From positions 62,001 to 126,000 of the forward strand of contig JACAXG010000124.1 of assembly GCA_018881555.1 (NCBI GenBank): a stretch of DNA of 64,000 nucleotides. Direction: 5' to 3'. The notes under the pieces were generated by a model. It saw only the letters and a program-made list of their open reading frames with translations, searched no databases and was not told the DNA's origin. Origin of the DNA: Amblyornis subalaris. Lineage: Eukaryota > Chordata > Aves > Passeriformes > Ptilonorhynchidae. A program made the translations under genes and the position numbers. Position 1 is the first letter of the stretch. Each line of letters opens with the position of its first letter. Shown here one piece after another: positions 51,556-61,577 of this stretch.

Positions 51556-51792
51556 TCACTTTTTATGAAAATGTGTCTGTTAACTGAAGAGTCCAACACA
51601 CGTAAATATGTGAGATGCACAATTTACTTTGTATATTTCAAATCAAAACAAACAGTCATGTGAATTCCTACTGGAATTGCAAGAACTGTGTAAGAGTAAA
51701 TTATGCACAGTCCTGGATTACAAAAAGGGTTTGCTCATCCAAAGACCTTGAATTCTGTACAATATGAAAAAAACAGCCAGAACAAATTTATA

Positions 51793-51861
51793 GGGCCAAG
51801 TCATAACCCCATCACAGTCAGCAGCAAAGCTCTCATTGATTTCACAGGGACCAAGACTTGG
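51793..51861. repeat. Relic of a self-complementary interspersed repeat
   Basis: A 69 bp unit with inverted ends: CCAAGTC (51796-51802) and GACTTGG (51855-51861). The inner word CAGCAGCAAAGCTCTCATTG nearly matches that at 19.4 kb. The inverted ends and short size suggest a MITE-like or palindromic non-autonomous element. The family name is not known to me. Confidence 0.55.
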
Positions 51862-54800
51862 ATAGACTTCTTTTTTTTTCCAAGATCTGGCATTACATCA
51901 TGCAAAATATGCTACATGCCCATTGTTACTAAATTGATATATGCATATGAAATATTTCACATTGATATTTTGTTGTCAGATTGTCATTTGGTGGAATTCA
52001 GTGTGGCCAGTTTAACAAACCAAAATGCTACTAGTCAAATAAATCTATCTGCAAGAAATATTTATGAAGAAGCCTGAAATCTGAATTCCCTATTGCTTTT
52101 ATTTCTTTACAAAGTCTTATAAATGAGGAAATAGCACCGAAGATCTATTAGTAATAGTTATTTCCTAATTGCAGTGGGAAGCATCCTGCATGTTTAAATA
52201 AATATTGTTAACTCTGACCTCTTGGTTTGCCAGGACTGATAAGACAATTGTTTGACCTATATGAAGCACATACAGTATGCATGGACTGAAAGCAGCAGGA
52301 AAACAGGAAACAATAAATCAGAAATTAGAGCACTGATTGTTATAGCTAATTACATCAGACTTCTGCTTAATTTCTCACTCTGTCATTCTAACCTGATTTT
52401 CTTGCCAACAGACTTTGCAAATTGCTGGTGTCACGTACATACAGCATATAATAATCTTTAGTTACTGTGATTGACAAATGAATGAGAAGAAGAACATAGT
52501 TTATTACGGAAGAATGAACTGTGACACACACCAGATACCTGCTCAGATGCTTTTTTAATTCACTTACCTTGATATGCTGCATGATGCATTTTGCCAGGAC
52601 TACAGGTTTGGCATCACAACATCATAATTGAATTTGTGTCATGGTTTGATAATGCTGGACAAAGAAGGAAAAATAAGGCCATAAAATGAGAAAAATGGCA
52701 TAGATTGATCTCCACACCAAAAGAGATAAAATGGTAATCAGAAGATTTAAATAAATTCCGAAAATAATATGTTTAGGATTAGGAATATTAATCAGCATGC
52801 NGTTTATTCTTGATGTTATTTTCCTCATACTGCACATCAGATAACTTGGTGTCCTTATTATTGTCTCTTTCTACATTACTCCACTTTCAAACTATAATGT
52901 CTTTCTTTGTCCTGTTTCATCACTGCCATTAGCATCTTCAGCTGGCTGAAATTAGCACAGACATTTTACTGTAGCTAGTAATATTTGGTAGAACATAAAC
53001 AATTAATTTGTAGGTGTCTAAATTACAGTTTTGCCCTTCTGATCCAAGTAAAAAGTCATTAGCACGCTTTTTAGTACACTTTCTGTGAGATGTCTGCTTT
53101 CCTTTAGACCAGTGGCTTGCTGGCATTGTTTTGAGAGGTCAGGCCACACTGTGTCACAGGTAGTTGCTGATGGGCAGAGATGCAGTTTTCACTTTCCTGA
53201 AAGTCTCTTAGACTTCCATCAGCATGAACTCAAGGTGAGTAGAGCCAAACAGACACACTGGAGAAGTACCAGAAGGATTCATATTATATCATCATTGCCT
53301 TTAACAGTCTGTGCCTTGTGTATTATGTATTCTGAAACTGCTCATATGATTTAGCAAAGCAACATCTGGTAAAAAAAGACAAAGAACTCCAGGCCAATGT
53401 AATGTTTTATTCACGTAGTATACCCATATATCGTATCCCCTAATGCTGTTTCTAGTATTACAAATTATTTTCCCCGCAACTGTTGTCATGTCTGCTTCAT
53501 CCCATTCCTTTGGGATTTTATTTGTAATTTTGGAAGGGTCAAGGCCTAGAAATCAAGCAAAAAACCAGCATACTGATGTTTTTAGCTATGCATTTGTGGA
53601 GCTCTTCCATTCTCTTCCCAGAGGGCCATCACATCACCTCAACTGACTGCCATGGTGCAAGTAGTTAATTTTGGTCTGCGGTGCTTGTCAGGTTGTAGGA
53701 CTTTCTAAGTGTTCTCTTCTCCCTTGACTAAGAAATATAAACTCTCCTTCCTCACAAGTTTCCTACACTCCAGCAATGGCATCAGGATGCCTTTAGTGTT
53801 GTCCTTAGGAGGCAGTTCNGGGACAAATATACATTCATTAATCATTATGGACATTACATGTTTCTATATACAATTACAGATTTAAATATTCAAGCTGGGG
53901 TTTGAGTTTTATTAAATTATAATATTTTACAATCCACTAATCTTTGTTCTTCCAAAGCATAACACATTTGTTGAGTCATTTCTGCCTATCGTCCCAAATA
54001 ACAGTGGAGATTACTCATTTTTGGAACTGCTCTGTCCCTTTGCCTCATTTCTACTGTTTGTATTGACAGGTTGATAGACTTATTTAAAACTGGAAGCAAA
54101 AAAGCAAATCTTATGTCTGAATTACTGACAGAGAAATAGATATTTCAATGTCAGCCTAAGTATAATATTTAATAGGCATTAAAACTTACTGGAAAGACTT
54201 TTGCTTTATCTGTAATGGTAAGGCAAGTGGCTTCCTACAGCAACAAGACTGTCGCTTTATCACTTCAGATAAAGCAATAAGACTACACCACAACACAGCT
54301 TGCTGTTAGCTGCGGTGGGCCGCATTAAAACATTTTATGTTGTTGGAGGAGCAAACTGAGAACATTGGTATAGCCACTGGTCTTCCAGCAATGTAAGCAC
54401 CAAGTCAGGGTGCTGCTCCAGCTAGCAGTGCAATAACCTTAGGAGATACTAACAGTGTAGAAGAAGCCCTGTAAAAATTCCAGTTACTTTCTGATTTCCN
54501 TCATGTTATCTTGTTGAATTCCCGGCCTTGTTTTGGAGGCAGCCAGTTCATCCATCTCCATATAGAAGACAAGCACAGTCTTGTTTGCTGCATTGTTATC
54601 AAAGACAAATGCATGGATAAAGCAAACAAACAAACCCTAATCCAAAGCTATTTTAACTGCAGCATTAGAGCTAGGAAACCTGCTGATTACCTCTTGTTAT
54701 GCATGACAGCTAACGGGACTAATGATATACTTGAAGCATATTCTCAAAACTATGTGATACAGCCAAGCTTTTTTTGCAACTGGGTGGGTCCATATCCTCT

Positions 54801-55676
54801 CTCCCTTGGTTCTGATGTGTCCTAGTTGAAGAAGCTTTAAGTACAGCAAAATCCTGCTTCATATTTTCACATGAAAGGAAGACAGAGAGTGATCAAACTT
54901 CAAGAAAATAGAGAACTTACTTATAATGAAGTATCTGCATAGAGTAGCCTAAGAGATAAACAAGGGAAAAGCTTTTAAACTAATTCTACAGAAATACAAA
55001 TATCACATGTGTATCATTATCTTTCTCTAGAATAAAATAATCCTACAGAAAATGTAGTTTACTATTTGTCCTCATAACCAATAAGTATAGTTTTCCCTTG
55101 GCATTTGATTTAATAACATCTCTGTTGCTTTTCAAAACTAAAAAATTAATGAAAACTGAGGAATTCATATCTTTGCTGTATTTTTCTGTTTGTTGTGTGT
55201 TAACTCCCACCTGTTTGCCTCTTACTATAGATTTTGACCTTTAACACACAAAAATCTGCAATCTGCCCCTCTGCATCAGACTCTGTACAGAAGTCCTATA
55301 AGTAGACCACCCCTTCACAGGTAAGGAAAGCCGTTAAACCCTGTGAATTTTCACAGTGGATAAGCCTAGATTAATTGGACCCAGGTGTTTGTCTATTACT
55401 GTGCATGGGAACACTTGCAGTGTCCCCTAGCTGTTTCTCCTGTGGTGGTCCAGCCTTAGTACTCTCTGTACTCTAATCTAAACCATGTAAGAGTACCAGC
55501 TGGAGCAGGACTTTGTAGACAGACTCTTGTTATGCTGTTTTTGTCACTTTGATGTATTCTTTTACTTTACATATGAATACTTGTAGAAGTAGGAGGAAAA
55601 CACAAAGAGCCCTGTGCTGGAATTAAGTTACAAATGTCAAACCCTTATTCAATTTTACAAAAACAAGTCCTTGATT
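51862..55676. other. Non-coding DNA with possible exon-like segments
   Basis: No gene is recognised. Three segments with good splice-site consensus on both sides (52568-52654 minus; 53108-53234 and 55231-55320 plus) are discussed in the findings. Only one of them, 53108-53234, is fully open in a frame. Confidence 0.5.
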
Positions 55677-55702
55677 TTATGCTACACATGCATGTAGCAT
55701 AA
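55677..55702. repeat. 26 bp quasi-palindrome
   Basis: TTATGCTACA (55677-55686) and TGTAGCATAA (55693-55702) are exact reverse complements around CATGCA. It could form a small cruciform, or be the fused ends of a palindromic element. Confidence 0.85.
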
Positions 55703-55734
55703 GGAAGTGTCATGTCAAGTGCAAAATGTACAGG

Positions 55735-55818
55735 TAAATCTGTCCTCATTTGCACCTATGCAACCCCTGCTGAAGTGAGGCTGTTCAAGCAGAAGTAAGA
55801 GAGGTCTGAATCTGTCCC
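55735..55818. repeat. Possible relic of a self-complementary interspersed repeat
   Basis: AAATCTGTCCTCATTTGCAC at the left and AGTAAGAGAGGTCTGAATCT at the right follow the order of the remembered sauropsid type (AAATTCTGCCCTC...GTAACTGAGAGCAGAATCTGG). The central CTGAAGTGAGG stands where a TTGAAGTCAATGG word is expected. Confidence 0.4.
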
Positions 55819-57448
55819 ATTAGTCTTTATTTGCATGTAACACATTTAGTTTAATTTATGCTTTATTTTAAAAGCAAACAATTAAATGAGCATTAATGGC
55901 TGAGTAATTGGATGCTAAGTCAATATGTGTATGGATGTGAGAAGCCTGACTTGTACCAAAAGCTGCCCATAATATAAGATGAGGTATTTTATAAAAAAAT
56001 GTCCGTTACTTCAGCACACTTTACTAGACTGAAATAGTGAGAAGAGTAACTCTTGCAGGAAATTAATAAGTAAAAACATGAATTGCCCCACATACCCCAA
56101 ACCTGTGCAACTGAAAAACATTTCTAAAATTAATCATGGCTAAAATATAGTACATGACTAAAAGGTGCTCTCACATGCCTAGTCCACTGGAGACATAATT
56201 ATATATTGGCGAGATTGAAAACAATGTGGACAGCAAAATTTTTCATAAGGGTGAGATGAATCTACAAAGTCTGATTATCCTCTCACAGCACTACAGATTG
56301 GCAGCTAATAGAATTAGGCTTGTTTTAAACATGTATAACTGAATTGGGCCCTGGATAATCAGAAAGCTGGCATATCGCAGACCAATTTTTTCGTTATGAA
56401 TAACCCTGTGAAAATCCAGGGATACGTCTGGAAACTCATGTTGTAAGTGAGATGAGAATCAGGCCATGCCTGAAAATTGTAATTAGACATAAACCAAAAG
56501 AGAAGACAGTATTTTAAATTGGCTAAAGCTGAGCTTGCTACATCTGTCAGATGCATAGAGAAAAGACTGCTTATATCCCTTGGCAGAGTAATGTATAATA
56601 ATTCTGTAGTCATATTTGTCTTGGGACTGTTTGTGAAGACGTAGTACATACCATCGAGACTCACATTTTGAGCTAAGTTTCGGACCATACTAGCATGAAT
56701 AGAAATGGTACAGATCAGAATTACTCAAAACCACAAAGAGAACTATCTCAGTTGTCACAAACTCAAGCTGAGACTGTCAGTCTAAGATTAATTTTTAAAC
56801 ACAAAGCTAGTAATCAAGCAATTAGTAGCATTTCACCTGACCAATTAATGATGAAAGCTAAAATTGCCTCTAGACTACTACATCTTTAGTCATCAAATTC
56901 AAACGTATAAAATTACTTATAGAAATGGAGTTGTTGAATACAAATGGATTTCAAGTACTGCACAGATTGGCCTCTGACTTCAAAGACTGGTTTAGTGCCA
57001 CCTTTAAGCAGCTCTGAGGAGACATTTTTTCAGGAAATGTTTAAGGAAATTAGTGATTTTATTTATATATTCTTAATTTTCTTATAATTCAAACTATTGC
57101 AAAGGAAAAAGCAATCTTTTCTACCTGGTCTGAAATGCTAGTTCCCAAAGAGATTTGTATTCCAAATTTATACCATCCCTTAAGTGAGATGCCTCATCCT
57201 GCCTTGAAGATAAGATTCCAGGCATTGCTCAGATACTTGGGTATAATTTATTGTAGCCACACAAAAGTCAGATCTAAATCCTTTCGGATCATGATGCCAC
57301 AAACCAGCAGTTCAAAGTTCAAAGAGGGAGGCCGACAGATGCAATTAAGTTATCACTGTTGGGATAACTGTAACCCTTCCTGTGCTTTTAGCGCTTCTGG
57401 GATCCCGAAGATCGTGAAATGTTAAAAAAAAAAAAATTAAAAAAGAGC

Positions 57449-57474
57449 ATTCTCCTCATGAATTCTCCTCATGA
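57449..57474. repeat. Perfect 13 bp tandem duplication
   Basis: ATTCTCCTCATGA occurs twice without any difference, so the duplication is recent or selectively kept. It lies just after an A-rich run. Confidence 0.9.
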
Positions 57475-57982
57475 AACCTATATTTTCATTGCATAAATCA
57501 CAGCACTGGGAATAAAATACATCCAGTGAATGACTTCCTGCCGCTAAGGAAAAAAATCCCAAATCTTGTTTCCTGATGACTACAAACTTCTCTTGACAAA
57601 CCTCCAGTGCCAAATGTGGTTTCCATTTGCTGTTTTGGGATTTATTTGTCTATGCCAAAGTTCAGGTGTGCCAGCTCTTTGTAATAAGCCATTTGGATGA
57701 AAGCTTGGCTAGCTCAAAGGATTCTGATGTATTTTATTGCTGCCTTTTAAGATTATTGTTCAGAAATACCAACTCTAATTTTGAAATCAATTAGCCATGC
57801 AGTCTGATGAGGTGTTGGCCCAGCTCAGGTTCACACCCGCTGTCCGCAGATTATTGTTAAGTTGAGTCAGGTCCTTAGAGCTGCTCTGCATTGCAGGCAT
57901 CTGGTGTACACATGTTTGATGTCCTCACAAAATGACGCTGATGGCTTAAATGGCAAGGCTCTAATGAAGAAAGCCTAGCAAG

Positions 57983-58004
57983 TTTGCTGCTGTTTGCCAG
58001 CAAA
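57983..58004. repeat. Short inverted repeat, 7 bp arms
   Basis: TTTGCTG and CAGCAAA flank an 8 nt loop that itself contains CTGTTTGC. It lies in a CNE-like block. Arms this short occur by chance. Confidence 0.5.
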
Positions 58005-58330
58005 ACATGACTTTTACAGGGCAGTGTAAAAGTCTTTTTTTCCCTTGTTTAACTCTTCGATGTCAAAAGAATATAAATCTTCCCTGGAGAGTGGAGATTC
58101 AGCAAAGGTGACAAGAACAGGACCTGAGGGTCCACTATAAGCATGCAGAAGGAAGATCCCTCTGGGATCTTGCACCTTCCTGGCACCTGCGTGGCCTGAA
58201 CAGCCATGCCACAAAAGTTCTGCCTCCAGAGGGAAGGGCAGCTGCCTGCACTGGCCGATGAGTTCTGCAGAGGGAACAATGTAGGAAAGCCAAACGAAGG
58301 CACCCAAGTTTTCCAGGGAGATGGAAGTGA

Positions 58331-58455
58331 ATAACAGAATATTAGAATGATTCTGGTTAGAACAGACATCAAAGATAATCTAGGTCCACACCTTCTTCCA
58401 TGGGCAGGGATGGCTTGCACTAGTCCAGGTGGCTGAAATCATCCAAAACAGTTTA
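58331..58455 (-). mobile_element. CR1 LINE fragment, inverted 3' end
   Basis: The plus strand here is the complement of a CR1 tail: the decayed terminal repeats ACAGAATATTAGAATGATTC come first. Next are CATCAAAGATAATCTAGGTC, where the consensus has AAAGATCATCTAGTTCCAAC, and then CCATGGGCAGGGATGGCTTG and CACTAGTCCAGGTGGCTGAA. The orientation is opposite to the copies at 46.8 and 50.5 kb. It is about 125 bp long, truncated, and carries many substitutions. Confidence 0.9.
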
Positions 58456-59370
58456 CATTGGTTTTGCTGTTACAAAATGTCTCATGGTAATCCAAACAAA
58501 GAACGAGTGTACAAGGTTATTTTCCATCACATCTTCACAGCCTAGGAAGTTTTTCTGCAGTTTCTCCAGTTTCATGCACTAGGTCTAAGAATACAATCTC
58601 AGAGGTATAAATACAAACTAAAAACACCTAACAAAAAATAAAACCCATCAGACTGTGTTCTTTAACACATATAAGGGAATTAAGTACGTATTCCCTTAGA
58701 TTAAGGCTCTTCTGAAAATCAATTTTTCCTTCTTGTAATAAAAAAGTACTCCATCAAATTCACCAGGAGAAGCTGAATATCAGCAATAGGAGCCATACCA
58801 GACAAAGAACCATAGCAGGGATCTGTGATGAGTTATTTGTGACCATTATTATGCTAGTCTATCTTCAATGATAGATACTAAACTGCCAGTCTAATCATCT
58901 CAAAGGAATTTGTTAGTGGCTTTGGAGTTGGAACTGTTTATTAAAATCAGCCTTCCATTCAACCCACCTGCAAAATCTTGGAGAATGTTAAGTGCATGCA
59001 GCCTGAATTTGATCTTACTTTCTTTGTTTTTCCAAACCAAAAGCGTTTTGGTTGTTGATTACGAGAACTGTCATGGTCATGTGGTTATTTAGAACCATTG
59101 TCCTCTATGCTAAATAGAACAAAAAAGTACATACAAACAATTAATCTAGCTCTAAAGGATCTCTAAAGGCATGAAAAATCTAGTTCTTATCCGGTCAATG
59201 AAATGAGCATGGCAGCAATTTAATCATGCTCAGTAGTTATGCTGAAGGAAAGATTACTGTCTATAGAGTCCAGACATGGCCATAAAAAATATCAATATTC
59301 AGTACACAGGAATTAAGTTCTTTTCATCTGCAATGTCCTCTTAATAAGAATGCTAAAAAGAGTGCATGTT

Positions 59371-59457
59371 ACAAGAAGAAAATGGAGAAAAGGAAGGAAG
59401 CCCAGAGGAGTAAGAAGAAGAGCTGGTCTGGAGGACAGTTTAGGGAGATGAGGTAAA
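59371..59457. repeat. Purine-rich stretch
   Basis: Mostly A and G with few pyrimidines (words such as AGAAGAAAATGGAGAAAAGG and GTAAGAAGAAGAGC). It is low-complexity-like and not a simple repeat. Confidence 0.7.
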
Positions 59458-61540
59458 AACTAATCATAACTGATGAGAATTTTTCCTTTCCTTAAATCCT
59501 TGACTGTTAAGCATGTCAAAAGAGTCATGGAGACAAAGGTATCCCACCCCCAGCGGTCATCATACAGGGATACAAAAAACAAGTACAGAACAATCTGATA
59601 CAATCTATCAACTTTTGGCAATTACTGAACAGCTTCCTAGTGTTTAAAAGTCACTGATGGATCCATCTCCCAGGAATTAGTTTAGTACAGTTTGATTCCA
59701 AATACTTTTGTATTTTACGTTCCATAGCACTCTGCAGCTAACAACTCCACACCACAGTACTCTGTGACCACCATTCAGTCACATGGGGAGAGAAGAAAGG
59801 CCTCCTCTTGACACTGTTTCTGTGCGCTGAGTTCTAATGTGAAGAAAAAGTAAATAAAGATCTTATTTACNTCTTACCTCTTCCACACACTTCTTGATTT
59901 TTTAATACCTCCTCTACATAAACCATTGTCCTTTTGGTCACTGTTCATGCAGTCAGTTGTTGTTCCGTACGTTTAATCCATCCTTATCAGTCTTTTTTTN
60001 TCTGGTTCTGTTTTATAATTGTAGCAATGCGATGAACAGACTCTGTACACCAGATTCCTTTTTAACATGGATCTCAACATTCTGGAAACCAGAGCCTGCA
60101 GATCAAAAGCTTGAAAAATCTTGCCTCCAGACTAGCTAGATCTGGCATCGCTCCGTATACCCTAAACAAATAGCTTTTCTTCAGCATCCTGGAAGGTATA
60201 TTAAGGGAAGTTCTGTTATCTAAAATCTCATAAAATTCTGGATGACTGAAGGGAAAAGTGAAGGTCTGCCAAAATGCCACTTCTTTTAAATAATTAAATA
60301 ACTTTCATTTTTGTTGAGGCCAAAAAGAAAGGTGTGTAAATGGAAGCAGCTTGGCTGCTCCTGAGTCAGCAATGGGGTAGTTTAGTCAGTCTAACCAGTT
60401 TCTGGTGGGTCTATCAAAAACTGGCATTTTTAATCAAGTTTATTAAGACGCTTTGATATTTTATTAGGAATAGGTCCTCTTTGATAGTAAATCCATTTAG
60501 CTTTCTGTTAGCCAGGCATGTGGTTCAGGTGATAGGTAACATCAACATAACTGGCAGACCTATTGATGCCTTGCAATAATATTAATGCCAGTAGGGCAGG
60601 CCAAATTGCTCTGATNGAAGCTGTTTAACATAATAGATATTATTCAATTACATAATGCTTGAGGGTAAACGTTGGAAAAACTAAAGAAACCCATTATGAT
60701 ATTTCCTTAGAAGCATTTTTATACAGTCTGACGTCTGAAAACAATACTTAGTCTCAAACACATACCAGGGAGATGACCACCTGAGTGCCTCTGTCATGAG
60801 TTATTGTTTGGCTCATTAATATTTGGAGCTTGGACTCTAAGCTTTAAAATATATGATGCACTGGGCAGATACTGGTGTATAATAATTATAAGAGTAAATA
60901 TTTTTGTGGTTTAATACAATTCAGTGAGGAAAAATAAAATTCTTCTCAGAGGAAAACTCTTTTTATTAATGAAAATTATTTCTTTATAATGAGTGGCTAA
61001 GTTTGCTGGCTCCACATCACACTGCAGCACTAGTTATGCTGTTAGGAAGGACAGATTCTGTAAGCCGTGCCCATCTATTAGCTGTTGATATTTGAATGGA
61101 GATATGCTGGGGAGATGGAAGAAAATCTCTCAAATTGTTCATCCCATGCTTAGTGCTAATCCAGTTTCTGGACTGCCTGCAAGGTAAATATAACAAAGTA
61201 AATAAGAAGACTAAAGTTACTCTTTCACCGGACTCCTGTTAATTCTGCTAATCTGTAAAATGGAGTCTGATTTTTGGGCCAGATCTCAGGGCAATCCTAC
61301 TCTTGGCCACATAAATCTTGTATTGTTTGGGGGTTTTTTCTTCTGAGAATTCTGCTAAAATGAGTTATTGGTTCTCTTATTTCTACCTGACTTTTTTGTC
61401 TACCTTCTTATTAATTTCTTACTTTTATCTGGGATGTCTCAGGCACTACATAGCCAGGTTTGATTTCTCAGCTTGTTGCATTGCAACCAGTTTTTTTTCA
61501 TGAGAAAAACAGTATTTTCAATCTGAATATTATTTTATTG

Positions 61541-61577
61541 ATTTGGGGTTTGGTTTGGGTTTTTGGGTTTTTTTTTG
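61541..61577 (+). repeat. G/T-rich tract with G runs
   Basis: ATTTGGGGTTTGGTTTGGGT is followed by TTTTGGGTTTTTTTTT. The four G runs (4, 2, 3, 3) allow at most a two-tetrad quadruplex. Similar C/A-rich words occur in the opposite sense near 32.10-32.14 kb. Confidence 0.7.

Larger units (their letters stand above)
55819..58330. other. Non-coding DNA, CNE-like in parts
   Basis: No gene is seen. The blocks 55.82-55.93 and 57.70-58.01 kb are dense in TAATT, ATTTGCAT and CAATTA-type words and look like conserved regulatory DNA. An A-rich run lies at 57.42-57.45 kb. Confidence 0.5.
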
